Both the position numbers and the translations under genes were made by a program. A DNA stretch of 28,026 bases from DASPWV01 sp046727855. Lineage in GTDB: Bacteria; Acidobacteriota; Vicinamibacteria; Vicinamibacterales; UBA2999. Within the stretch, counting starts at the first letter, position 1. The number at the start of each line of letters is the position of its first letter. The DNA is taken from contig JBKPDL010000126.1 of assembly GCA_046727855.1 (NCBI GenBank), forward strand, positions 1-28,026, read 5' to 3'. Below are positions 14,809-22,374 of this stretch, in pieces. The notes under the pieces are model-generated. The model was not told where the DNA came from. It did not search any database and saw only the letters and a list, made by a program, of their open reading frames with translations.

Positions 14809-16155
14809 ATGAACACCAAGCCTGCCCGCGGCATGCGGGACTTTCTTCCTGAAGACGTTCGACGTCGCCAACACGTCATTGGCGTAATCGCGGACGTGTA
14901 TCAGCGCTACGGTTTCGAGCCGTTGGAGACGCCCGCCGCCGAAAACATCGAGACATTGACCGGGAAGTACGGGGAAGAAGGCGACCGTCTCATCTTCCGG
15001 ATTCTGAAGCGCGGAGAGGAAGGCAAAACCGGGGACGCCGATCTGGCGCTACGCTACGACCTCACGGTCCCGCTTGCGCGCGTGGTTGCCGAATACCGGG
15101 CGACGCTGCCGAAGTTTTTCAAGCGTTATCAGGTGCAGCCAGTGTGGCGGGCTGATCGACCGCAGAAAGGTCGATTTCGTGAGTTCTATCAGTGCGACGT
15201 CGACGCGATTGGGTCGCGGTCGATGGTGGTAGAAACCGAGCTGCTCGCGGCGGCAGCCGACGTCATGCTGCGGCTTGGCTTCCAGCAATTTGAAATTGCC
15301 CTGAATCATCGTGGGCTGCTGACCGCGTTGTTGAAGGGAGCTGGAATCCCCGCTGCGAAGCACAGCGACGTACTGGTCGCACTCGATAAGCTGGACAAGA
15401 TCGGCGCCGAAGGCGTGTTGAAGGAGCTTCAGGATCGCGGCGTCGATGCCAGGGCCAGCCAAAAACTCAGTTCGTGGATTGCCGCTGCGACTCGTGCCGA
15501 CTGGCTGGATTGGATGGCACAGCAGCTGACGCTCGACGAGCGGGGGGCGCTGGCACTGCGCGAGGTGAAGGAGATCCTGCGATTGGGCGCGGCCACCAGC
15601 GTCGGCCGCCATGTGCAGATTCAGCCCGGTCTTGCGCGCGGCCTGTCCTACTACACCGGCGCGATCTTCGAACTACGCGTTCCCGATCTCGCCGGGTCGC
15701 TTGGCGGCGGCGGGCGCTACGACGACTTGATTGGCATGTTCCTTGGCGAGGACGTGCCCGCCTGCGGCATTTCGCTCGGTCTCGAGCGGATCCTGGTGGT
15801 GATGGGCGAGCGCGACATGTTTCCTCCATCGCTCGTCGCAACCTCCGCGGATGTCATGGTGACCATCTGGAATGCGGATAGGGCCGCAGATGCGATAAGA
15901 CTGGCAGGCGAGCTTCGCGCAGGCGGATTGCGCGTGGACGTTTATCCCGACGCCGACAGAATCGGCAAGCAGTTCAAATACGCGAGCTTACGAAATGTCC
16001 CCTTCGTCGTCATCATCGGAGACGACGAGGCGGCGCGTCGCGAAGTGGCGATCAAGAATCTGACCAACGGCGAGCAGGTTTCGGTTGCTCGCGCGCAGGT
16101 CGCCGAATTCGTAAAGAATCTGCGCAATTCCCGGCGACTGGGGACCGGCGACTGA
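14809..16155 (+). CDS. hisS: Histidyl-tRNA synthetase
   Basis: A 448-residue class II histidyl-tRNA synthetase. The catalytic domain starts with ARGMRDFLPEDV and the motif 1 region; motif 2 is VWRADRPQKGRFREFYQCD; the histidine-binding motif is ARGLSYYTGAIFEL; motif 3 is in SLGLERILV. RYDLTVPLARVV and GGGRYDDLIGMF are also typical. The C-terminal anticodon-binding domain (about 340-448) follows. Ser replaces the more usual Asp in the GLDYY motif. ATG 14809 is the family start; a longer in-frame reading from 14230 only shadows dcd. It stands 10 bases before aspS, the widely conserved hisS-aspS pair. Confidence 0.95.
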   Translation: MNTKPARGMRDFLPEDVRRRQHVIGVIADVYQRYGFEPLETPAAENIETLTGKYGEEGDRLIFRILKRGEEGKTGDADLALRYDLTVPLARVVAEYRATLPKFFKRYQVQPVWRADRPQKGRFREFYQCDVDAIGSRSMVVETELLAAAADVMLRLGFQQFEIALNHRGLLTALLKGAGIPAAKHSDVLVALDKLDKIGAEGVLKELQDRGVDARASQKLSSWIAAATRADWLDWMAQQLTLDERGALALREVKEILRLGAATSVGRHVQIQPGLARGLSYYTGAIFELRVPDLAGSLGGGGRYDDLIGMFLGEDVPACGISLGLERILVVMGERDMFPPSLVATSADVMVTIWNADRAADAIRLAGELRAGGLRVDVYPDADRIGKQFKYASLRNVPFVVIIGDDEAARREVAIKNLTNGEQVSVARAQVAEFVKNLRNSRRLGTGD

Positions 16156-16165
16156 CGACGAGTGT

Positions 16166-17956
16166 ATGGCCGAACAGTTAGGTAACCTCAAACGCACTCA
16201 CACCTGCGGCGCGCTGCGCGCAAGCGATGTCGGCAAAGACGTCGTCCTCCTGGGCTGGGTGCATCGCATTCGCGACCTCGGATCGCTGCTCTTCATCGAC
16301 GTGCGCGATCGGCACGGCCACACGCAGGTGGTAGTCGAGGGCGACGAGTCGCTGATCGAGCGCGCAAAGCGGCTGCGATCCGAGTTTGTGATCGCCGCGA
16401 TCGGTACGGTCGAGCGGCGGTCGCCAGAAACGACCAACCCCAATTTGCCGACCGGCGAAGTGGAGGTCCGCGCGCGCGATCTGCGCGTGCTCAACGAAGC
16501 GCGCACGCCACCCTTTCCGATTTCCGAAGAGTCGAACGTCTCGGAAGAAATCCGCCTGAAGTACCGGTATCTCGACCTGCGCCGGCCGCGTCTGCAGTAC
16601 AACATCGGGCTTCGTCACCGGATCGCGTTCGCCATCAGGAAGTACTTCGACGAGCGGGGCTTCTGGGAAATCGAGACGCCGATTCTGACCAAGTCGACGC
16701 CGGAAGGCGCGCGCGACTTCCTGGTACCGAGCCGCATCCATCCAGGCAAGTTCTTTGCGCTGCCACAGTCGCCACAGATTTTCAAACAGATCCTGATGAT
16801 TGCCGGCATGGATCGCTACGTTCAGATCGTCCGCTGCTTCCGCGACGAGGACCAACGGGCCGATCGTCAGCTCGAATTCACGCAGGTCGATCTCGAGATG
16901 GCGTTTGCCACGCCGGAGCAGGTGTTCAACGTTGTGGAAGGCGGGCTTGCCGCCGCCTTTGGCGAGATTGGCGTCGAGGTGCCGCGTCCGTTTCGGCGGC
17001 TGATGTACGCGGAAGCCATTGCCAGGTACGGGTCCGAGAAACCTGATCTCCGATTCGGGCTGGAGATTCAGGATTTCGGGAGCCTGTTTGTCGACTCGCC
17101 ATTTGGAATCTTCCGCGAGGCGGTCGCGCACGGCGGCACGATTCGCGGATTTGTGATTCCCGGCGCGGCGAAATACTCGCGTCGCGAGGTGGACGAGCTG
17201 GTTGATCAAGCCAAGCAGCTCGGGGCTGCGGGATTGGTGTGGGCGCGATATGCGCCGGAAGGCGCCGCTGGCGGCGCTCCAACCCCGTCGGTGCAGTCGT
17301 CTGCGAAAGCCATCGGCGAAGAAGGCATTCGACGTGTGCTCGAAGCCTGCGGCGCCAAGCCCGGCGATCTGCTCGTGCTCGCTTCCGGCGCGCCCGATGC
17401 AACCTCTAAAATGCTCGGGCAGTTGCGACTGCAGGTCGCGAAAAAAGAGAACCTCATAGAGGAAGGCAAGTGGGCGCTGCTCTGGGTGACCGACTTTCCG
17501 CTGTTCGAGTGGAATCAGGACGAACGGCGGTGGGATTCGGTGAACCATCCGTTTACCGCTCCTCGCGAAGAAGATCTTCCACTGCTCGAGAGCGATCCCG
17601 GCAAGGTGCTCGCGAAGGCCTACGATGTCGTCCTCAACGGTTGGGAGCTTGGCGGCGGCAGCATCCGTATTCACGACCGCGAGACACAGGCGAAGGTTTT
17701 TCGGCTGCTCGGGTTGTCGGACGAAGAAGCGAAGGATCGGTTCGGCTTCTTCCTTGAAGCCTTGGAGTTCGGCACTCCACCGCACGGTGGTCTCGCGCTC
17801 GGCCTGGACCGCATCTGCGCGCTGCTGGCCGGCGAGTCGTCGATTCGAGAGGTGATTCCGTTCCCGAAGACCACTGCCGCGGTGGATCTGATGGCGGACG
17901 CGCCGTCGAAAGTGGACCCGCGGCAATTGCGCGAGTTGAGGATTCGCACGATCTAG
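16166..17956 (+). CDS. aspS: Aspartyl-tRNA synthetase
   Basis: A 596-residue bacterial-type aspartyl-tRNA synthetase. The N-terminal OB-fold anticodon domain (about 1-110; GWVHRIRDLGSLLFIDVRD) is followed by the class II core: KYRYLDLRRP, motif 1 around AFAIRKYFDERGFWEIETP, the flipping loop PQSPQIFKQ, motif 2 FRDEDQRADRQLEFTQVD and motif 3 GLALGLDRI. The bacterial GAD insertion lies between motifs 2 and 3 (about 290-420). Whether it is discriminating or also charges tRNA-Asn cannot be decided from what I can see. ATG 16166 follows hisS by 10 bases. The stop codon is part of a 17-bp inverted repeat (see 17954-18107). Confidence 0.96.
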   Translation: MAEQLGNLKRTHTCGALRASDVGKDVVLLGWVHRIRDLGSLLFIDVRDRHGHTQVVVEGDESLIERAKRLRSEFVIAAIGTVERRSPETTNPNLPTGEVEVRARDLRVLNEARTPPFPISEESNVSEEIRLKYRYLDLRRPRLQYNIGLRHRIAFAIRKYFDERGFWEIETPILTKSTPEGARDFLVPSRIHPGKFFALPQSPQIFKQILMIAGMDRYVQIVRCFRDEDQRADRQLEFTQVDLEMAFATPEQVFNVVEGGLAAAFGEIGVEVPRPFRRLMYAEAIARYGSEKPDLRFGLEIQDFGSLFVDSPFGIFREAVAHGGTIRGFVIPGAAKYSRREVDELVDQAKQLGAAGLVWARYAPEGAAGGAPTPSVQSSAKAIGEEGIRRVLEACGAKPGDLLVLASGAPDATSKMLGQLRLQVAKKENLIEEGKWALLWVTDFPLFEWNQDERRWDSVNHPFTAPREEDLPLLESDPGKVLAKAYDVVLNGWELGGGSIRIHDRETQAKVFRLLGLSDEEAKDRFGFFLEALEFGTPPHGGLALGLDRICALLAGESSIREVIPFPKTTAAVDLMADAPSKVDPRQLRELRIRTI

Positions 17957-18107
17957 ACATCTCCTAAGGCTGAGGGCGTGAATATAGAAGCAAGTTTTCA
18001 AGTGCCTTGGAAGATGTCTAAGCCCCGCCGGAGGCGGGGCAAAACAACATTTATGGCAGTGAAGCGGAGCCTGTAGTGTTCTTGGCGGTTTGTGGAGCTT
18101 CACTGCC
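17954..18107. repeat. Chain of three stem-loops after aspS
   Basis: Three inverted repeats follow one another. (1) TAGACATCTCCTAAGGC at 17954-17970, including the aspS stop, pairs with 18004-18020 at 15 of 17 positions. (2) GCCCCGCC-GGA-GGCGGGGC at 18022-18040 is a perfect 8-bp stem. (3) GGCAGTGAAGC at 18055-18065 pairs perfectly with GCTTCACTGCC at 18097-18107. None is followed by a T-run. They probably end or protect the aspS message. Confidence 0.7.
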
Positions 18108-18225
18108 GGTCCCTGGCGCAGGCAGGGAGTGGCTTGGTCGGGGCGTCCGGAATGATGCCAATTTGAGTATGCAATCCGCCGAATTTCCGACCAGCCCGAC
18201 TCGACCGACCAGCCCAGCCGACTTC
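18108..18225. other. Rest of the aspS-phoH gap: further small inverted repeats
   Basis: The 338-base gap between aspS and phoH holds no convincing gene. After the stem-loops there is TCCCTG/CAGGGA (stem, about 18111-18127), then GGTCGGG (about 18136) facing the directly repeated CGACCAGCCC words at 18188-18217. A short reading frame at 18076-18267 has no recognisable protein character and runs through the phoH promoter. Confidence 0.5.
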
Positions 18226-18254
18226 TTGACGCGTCAGAATCAGCTTGCTACGAT
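18226..18254 (+). promoter_or_regulatory. sigma70-type promoter of phoH
   Basis: TTGACG (18226-18231) and TACGAT (18249-18254) are separated by exactly 17 bases, each one mismatch or two from consensus. Transcription would start near 18261, leaving a leader of about 34 bases before the proposed ATC start at 18295. Confidence 0.65.
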
Positions 18255-18280
18255 CTCGACAGGTTAAATTACTGTAGCGG

Positions 18281-18286
18281 AAGGAG
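18281..18286 (+). promoter_or_regulatory. Ribosome binding site that decides the phoH start
   Basis: AAGGAG, a strong Shine-Dalgarno match, ends 8 bases before the in-frame ATC at 18295. No ATG, GTG or TTG in any frame stands at a suitable distance, so the site points to a rare start codon. Confidence 0.65.
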
Positions 18287-18294
18287 ATACGCGA

Positions 18295-19317
18295 ATCCCA
18301 CCGACATCCGCGCGCAAGATCGCCGTCCCCGAGGCGGCTATCGAAACCCTTTTCGGGGCATACGACGAGAACCTCCGTCATCTCGAATCGCTTCTCAACG
18401 TCCGCGTCAAGACGCAGGGAAACGAGCTGATCGTCCAGGGCGATCCCTCAAACACTGAAAAAGTCGCGCGATTGGTCGATCAGATCAGCGCGCTCATCAG
18501 CGAAGGCCATAACCTTTCGTTGCGCGACGTCAAGACCGCGATCGACGTCCTTTCGGAAGACGGCGAGACGGATCTGCGCGAGCACTTTCTCAAGGGCGGG
18601 CAGCTGCGGCAGGCCGGCAAGCGCCGGATCACCGCCAAATCGGTCAACCAGCGCCGCTACCTCGATGCGATCGAGCACAGCGACATCGTCTTTGGAATCG
18701 GACCGGCGGGTACGGGCAAGACCTACCTCGCCATGGCGCAGGCCGTTTCGTATCTCCTCGCCAAGAAGGTCTCGCGTATCATCCTCGCGCGTCCCGCGGT
18801 CGAGGCCGGTGAGAAGCTGGGATTTCTGCCTGGCGATTTGCAGGAAAAGGTCAACCCTTACCTCCGCCCGCTCTACGACGCGTTATACGACATGATGGAA
18901 ATCGAGAAGGCCGAGAAGATGCTCGAGCGCGGCACCATTGAAGTCGCGCCCATCGCCTTCATGCGCGGTCGCACCCTAAACGATGCCTTTGTCATTCTCG
19001 ACGAGGCGCAGAACACCACGACCGAACAGATGAAGATGTTCCTTACGCGGCTGGGATTCGGCTCGAAGGCGGTGGTGACGGGCGACATCACGCAGATCGA
19101 TCTGCCGACCGGGCGCACCTCGGGTCTGGTCGACGCGATGCACGTGGTGGGCCGGATCGAAGGAATCGAGTTCGTGTATTTCGACGAACGCGACGTCGTT
19201 CGTCACAAGCTGGTGCAGGCAATCGTCAAGGCCTACGAGGCGTACGGCAATACCGACGTTGATCGCGACGAGGCGCGCGGTCGGCGTCGCAGCGATGCGG
19301 GGTTGCGGCCCGCCTGA
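18295..19317 (+). CDS. phoH: PhoH-like ATPase (YbeZ type) with apparent ATC start
   Basis: A PhoH/YbeZ family ATPase of 340 residues if started at 18295 (E. coli YbeZ is 346). It is thought to act with YbeY in ribosome and RNA maturation. The N-terminal domain is recognisable as TLFGAYDENLRHLESLL and QGNELIVQGDP; then come Walker A GPAGTGKTYLA, the segment RPAVEAGEKLGFLPGDLQEK, Walker B FVILDEAQN and GDITQIDLP. The first canonical in-frame start is TTG 18472, which would remove the conserved N-terminal 59 residues; an in-frame TAA at 18265 blocks further extension. Only ATT, ACG, ATC or CTG codons lie between. ATC 18295 has AAGGAG 8 bases upstream and a good promoter before it, so it is my choice. 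A base error in the sequence is the alternative. ybeY follows by 12 bases. Confidence 0.88.
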   Translation: MPPTSARKIAVPEAAIETLFGAYDENLRHLESLLNVRVKTQGNELIVQGDPSNTEKVARLVDQISALISEGHNLSLRDVKTAIDVLSEDGETDLREHFLKGGQLRQAGKRRITAKSVNQRRYLDAIEHSDIVFGIGPAGTGKTYLAMAQAVSYLLAKKVSRIILARPAVEAGEKLGFLPGDLQEKVNPYLRPLYDALYDMMEIEKAEKMLERGTIEVAPIAFMRGRTLNDAFVILDEAQNTTTEQMKMFLTRLGFGSKAVVTGDITQIDLPTGRTSGLVDAMHVVGRIEGIEFVYFDERDVVRHKLVQAIVKAYEAYGNTDVDRDEARGRRRSDAGLRPA

Positions 19318-19329
19318 CAGCGCATCCAT

Positions 19330-19941
19330 ATGGCTACCGCTGATCGACGCCGTTCCGGATCTCCGGGCCGGTTGAACGTCGTCGTGACGTGTCCCGACAG
19401 CACTCGCATCGCGTGCCGCGCGCTCGCGACCTGGCTGCGGAAGGCCGCGCCGCCGCGTGCACGTGGCGACGTGACGGTCGCGCTGATCAGCGACGCGCGC
19501 ATGCGCACGTTGAACCGCACCTTTCGTGGCAGGGGCTACGCGACTGACGTGCTGTCGTTTCCTGCCGGTACCGAGACATTTCTCGGCGACATCGCCATTG
19601 CCACCGGCGTCGCACAACGGCAGGCGGACGAGGCCGGGCATTCGATTGACACCGAGTTGCGCGTGCTCGCCTTGCACGGGTTGCTGCATTTGCTCGGCTA
19701 CGATCACCAACGGGACGGCGGCCAGATGCGACGCGTCGAAGCCCGGTTGCGCAAAGCGGCCGGACTCAAGGAAGGGTTGATCGAACGCTCTCCTTCGACA
19801 AACTCGTCGAGACCGCTCGGGGCAGGTCCTTCAACCGGGCTCAGAACGGGGCCTTCGGTAAGCCGCTCGCCGACACTCAGGGCAAGCCCTTCGACAAGGC
19901 TCAGGGCGAGTCGCCGTAAAGCTCGCCCACGGAAGCGATGA
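19330..19941 (+). CDS. ybeY: Endoribonuclease YbeY with repeat-derived tail
   Basis: A 203-residue YbeY, the metal-dependent single-strand RNase of 16S rRNA 3' end maturation and ribosome quality control. The core shows VALISDARMRTLNRTFRG, ATDVLSFPAG, LGDIAIA and the zinc-binding motif LHGLLHLLGYDH (H-x3-H-x5-H). The family core ends near residue 152 (AGLKEGLIER). The remaining 50 residues (rich in Ser, Pro, Arg: SPSTNSSRPLGAGPSTGLRT and so on) are encoded by a tandem TTCGACAAGGCTCAGGGC-type repeat and match no domain. The tail still ends in an ATGA overlap with the next gene. ATG 19330 has no strong ribosome binding site; it follows phoH closely. YbeY proteins are usually about 150-160 residues, so the tail is unusual. 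Confidence 0.92.
   Translation: MATADRRRSGSPGRLNVVVTCPDSTRIACRALATWLRKAAPPRARGDVTVALISDARMRTLNRTFRGRGYATDVLSFPAGTETFLGDIAIATGVAQRQADEAGHSIDTELRVLALHGLLHLLGYDHQRDGGQMRRVEARLRKAAGLKEGLIERSPSTNSSRPLGAGPSTGLRTGPSVSRSPTLRASPSTRLRASRRKARPRKR
19787..19915. repeat. TTCGACAAGGCTCAGGGC-type tandem repeat inside ybeY
   Basis: About four degenerate units of 24-36 bases, such as CTCCTTCGACAAACTCGTCG, GTCCTTCAACCGGGCTCAG, GCCTTCGGTAAGCCGCTCG and CCCTTCGACAAGGCTCAGG, lie in the 3' end of ybeY. They are read through in frame without a stop. The word CTTCGACAAGGCTCAGG is familiar to me as a dispersed intergenic repeat in several environmental bacteria; this is recollection. Confidence 0.75.
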
Positions 19942-21239
19942 CGCCGCTGCTCATCTTTCTCATCGCGCTGGTGGTCGTCTACGTCAGCACAGTTATCACC
20001 GCGTTCAGCGCGCTGATGCGGCTCTCGCTCCGTTTGATGGCCGAACGCGGCGGACGCGAGGACGCACTCAGGCGCTATCTGGAAGATCCATTACGACTGT
20101 TTATTCCCGCGCGCGTCCTGCTCGTGCTGCTCGTTGTAACGGCGGCGGCGTTGCTTGCGCGCGTGACCGGCGTGGACGCGGCACGCGGCCTGCCGCTGCT
20201 CGTCGCGTCGATGGTGGCGTTCGTCCTGGTATGCGAGCACATCGTGCCGCTCGCCCTCATCCGGAAGAATCCGGAGCGGGTTCTGGAACTGCTTCTCCCG
20301 TCGTTCGAAGTGCTGGCTCGCCTTCTGAAACCACTGACGATGGCGCTCGTGCACCTTGGGGTCGCCCGGCGCGATCGCGTGACGTCTGCGGTGCGGGCAC
20401 CGGCGTCGGGCGCGCGTCAACCAGCGGTTTCGGCCAGGACGCCGGAGCCCGAGGAGCCGCCGAGTGCGGAACCCGAGCCGTCGCCGCAGGACGACGGGCA
20501 CTTACAGGAGGGTCAGGCGCGCGAGCTGCTGCGGTCGCTCGTCGAGTTCCGCGAGACGATGGCGCGCGAAGTGATGACGCCGCGTCCCGACATCGTGGCG
20601 ATCGGTGCCGATGCGACGCTCGGCGAGCTGCACGCCCTCGCGCGCGAGCAGCAGTATTCGCGCATGCCGGTCTATCGCGAAACGCTCGACAACATCGTCG
20701 GATTCATTTCCATCAAAGACCTCATCCTGCTCAGAGAGGCGGAAGCCAATCAGCCGATTGCGCCGCTTGTGCGCCCCGCTTACTTCGTCCCGGAAACCAA
20801 GCGCGTGCCGGAGCTGCTCAAGGAGTTCCAGCGCAAGCGCGTCCAGGCGGCGATCGTAGTGGACGAATATGGCGGCACGGCGGGGCTGGTCACCCTCGAG
20901 GATCTCCTGGAGGAGATTGTCGGCGAGATTCGCGACGAGTACGACGTCGAAGCCGAGCCCGTGCTCGAGAACGAGGACGGCAGCTTTGTATTCAGCGGCC
21001 GGACACACGTCCGCGAGCTCGCTGAGCGTCTGAATGTGAACATCGAGGAAGGCGAAGGCTACGAGACCGTGGGCGGCTACCTGCTGGCCCACGTCGGCCG
21101 CGTTCCCGCGGTTGGCGAGACGTTCGATATCGACGGGCTATCGGTGGAAGTCCTGGAGGCGGAGCGCCGTCGCATTACTCGCGTTCGTGTGCGGAGGCTC
21201 GAGCCGGAGCCAGTGGTGAGCGCGGAGCCGGCGGAGTGA
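19938..21239 (+). CDS. CNNM/CorC family transporter-like protein
   Basis: A 433-residue membrane protein of the CNNM/CorC (hemolysin C-like) family, linked to Mg2+ or other divalent cation export and homeostasis. The N-terminal DUF21-type domain has hydrophobic segments near residues 3-25, 58-78 and 86-107. A proline- and glutamate-rich linker (about 150-195) follows, then a CBS pair (REVMTPRPDIVAIGADATL; YSRMPVYRETLDNIVGFISIKDL; VVDEYGGTAGLVTLEDLLEEIVGEI) and a C-terminal CorC/HlyC domain (about 340-420; GRTHVRELAERLNV, YETVGGYLL). The DUF21 part is short and divergent, while the CBS-CorC part is canonical. ATG 19938 overlaps the ybeY stop (ATGA); the gene ends in a GTGA overlap with era. 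The phoH-ybeY-CorC-era order is widely conserved and connects it to ribosome maturation genes by location only. Confidence 0.88.
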   Translation: MTPLLIFLIALVVVYVSTVITAFSALMRLSLRLMAERGGREDALRRYLEDPLRLFIPARVLLVLLVVTAAALLARVTGVDAARGLPLLVASMVAFVLVCEHIVPLALIRKNPERVLELLLPSFEVLARLLKPLTMALVHLGVARRDRVTSAVRAPASGARQPAVSARTPEPEEPPSAEPEPSPQDDGHLQEGQARELLRSLVEFRETMAREVMTPRPDIVAIGADATLGELHALAREQQYSRMPVYRETLDNIVGFISIKDLILLREAEANQPIAPLVRPAYFVPETKRVPELLKEFQRKRVQAAIVVDEYGGTAGLVTLEDLLEEIVGEIRDEYDVEAEPVLENEDGSFVFSGRTHVRELAERLNVNIEEGEGYETVGGYLLAHVGRVPAVGETFDIDGLSVEVLEAERRRITRVRVRRLEPEPVVSAEPAE

Positions 21240-22141
21240 AAAGCGGGTTTGTAGCGCTGATTGGACGTCCGAACGCGGGCAAGTCAACTCTTCTCAATCG
21301 GCTCGTCGGTGAGAAGCTCGCTATCGTTTCAGACAAGCCGCAAACTACGCGCAATCGCATCATCGGCGTTCGCAACTACGACGATGCGCAGGTTGTTTTC
21401 GTCGACACGCCTGGTGTTCACCGGCCGCTGCATCGCCTGAACGTCCGCATGCTCGATGCCGCGCTGGACACGCTCCGCGAAGTCGATGTCGTGACGGTCG
21501 TGGTGGATGCGACCGAGCCGACCGGCGGGGGCGATCGGTTCCTCATGGATGTGGTCCGCAGGGTCAGGGCGCCGCGTGTGCTCGCGTTGAACAAGGTCGA
21601 CAGGCTGCAGAAGGAAGCGCTGCTCCCGCTGATCGAGCGCTACGATCGGGAGGTTGGGTTCGCGGACATCGTACCGGTGTCGGCTCTCAAGGGCGACAAC
21701 GTCGATCGACTCGAGGACGTGCTGCGATCGCACGTGCCGGAAGGCGAGCCGCTCTACGCCGAAGATTTCCTGACCGATCAGCCCGAACGGTTTTTTGTGG
21801 CAGAGATCGTGCGCGAACAGGTTCTGCAGCACACACGCGCCGAGCTCCCATTTGCGTCGGCTGTGATCGTCGATCGCTTCGAAGAGCCGCAAACACCCGG
21901 CGGCCTTCTGCGGTTGTATTGCACGATCCTTGTGGAACGCGAATCGCAAAAGCCGATCGTCGTCGGCAGGGGCGGGGCGATGATCAAGGCCATCGGCACC
22001 GCCGCCCGGCAGGAGCTCGAACGCTTCTTCGACGCCAGGGTCTTTCTCGATCTCCGCGTTAAAGTGCGGGCCGACTGGCGCGAAGACGAACGTGCCCTCG
22101 ACGAACTCGGCCTGCCCCGCAGAAGGACTAAGCGGGGATAG
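21236..22141 (+). CDS. era: GTPase Era
   Basis: A 301-residue Era, the same length as the E. coli protein: a GTPase that binds the 3' end of 16S rRNA during 30S assembly. G1 is GRPNAGKS (residues 10-17), the switch I region TTRNRIIG, G3 DTPG, G4 NKVD and G5 SAL. The C-terminal KH domain (about 200-295) has VGRGGAMIKAIG and ends in a basic stretch (RRRTKRG). GTG 21236 is the start because the G-domain begins within 5 residues; it overlaps the upstream stop codon by four bases (GTGA). The stop codon TAG runs into a GCGGATGACGCGGATG repeat. It sits at the end of a phoH-ybeY-CorC-era unit with overlapping or closely spaced genes. Confidence 0.97.
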   Translation: MKSGFVALIGRPNAGKSTLLNRLVGEKLAIVSDKPQTTRNRIIGVRNYDDAQVVFVDTPGVHRPLHRLNVRMLDAALDTLREVDVVTVVVDATEPTGGGDRFLMDVVRRVRAPRVLALNKVDRLQKEALLPLIERYDREVGFADIVPVSALKGDNVDRLEDVLRSHVPEGEPLYAEDFLTDQPERFFVAEIVREQVLQHTRAELPFASAVIVDRFEEPQTPGGLLRLYCTILVERESQKPIVVGRGGAMIKAIGTAARQELERFFDARVFLDLRVKVRADWREDERALDELGLPRRRTKRG

Positions 22142-22332
22142 CGGATGACGCGGATGAGAAATCATTTCAGATCGTGGCATGCCTTCGGGCGTGAATGGCG
22201 GCCGGCCATCACGAATGGCCTCCAACGGCGCTTGCCATTGTGAACGGCGCAATCCAGTCCAAGATACCGACCAGTTCTTTTGATCCGCGCACTCCGCGTA
22301 ATCCGCGGATGTCCCAATCCGCGTAATCTTCG
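22137..22332. repeat. CCGCGTAATCCGCG-word inverted repeat between era and mgtE
   Basis: The 233-base gap begins with GCGGATGACGCGGATGAGAAATC (left arm, from the era stop) and ends with GATCCGCGCACTCCGCG, TAATCCGCGGATG and AATCCGCGTAATC (right arm, about 22280-22328), the same word in the opposite orientation. Between them are GAATGGC/GCCATT words in both orientations (22194-22245), including ATGGCGGCCGGCCAT. No gene is seen. Confidence 0.7.
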
Positions 22333-22374
22333 TGCTACATTTGCGAAGTTGTACTGGTTCACGAGGGCGTGTGA

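Noticed and set aside
18022..18040. Intrinsic terminator for aspS
   Set aside because: The GC-rich hairpin is strong but is followed by AAAACAAC, not a T-run, so it is kept only as part of the stem-loop chain.
16178..18103. 641-codon open frame on the minus strand opposite aspS
   Set aside because: It is the antisense shadow of aspS, which has all class II synthetase motifs; the antisense product matches nothing.
18076..18267. 63-codon frame upstream of phoH in the same phase
   Set aside because: It ends at TAA 18265, shows no PhoH or other domain character, and runs through inverted repeats and the phoH promoter.
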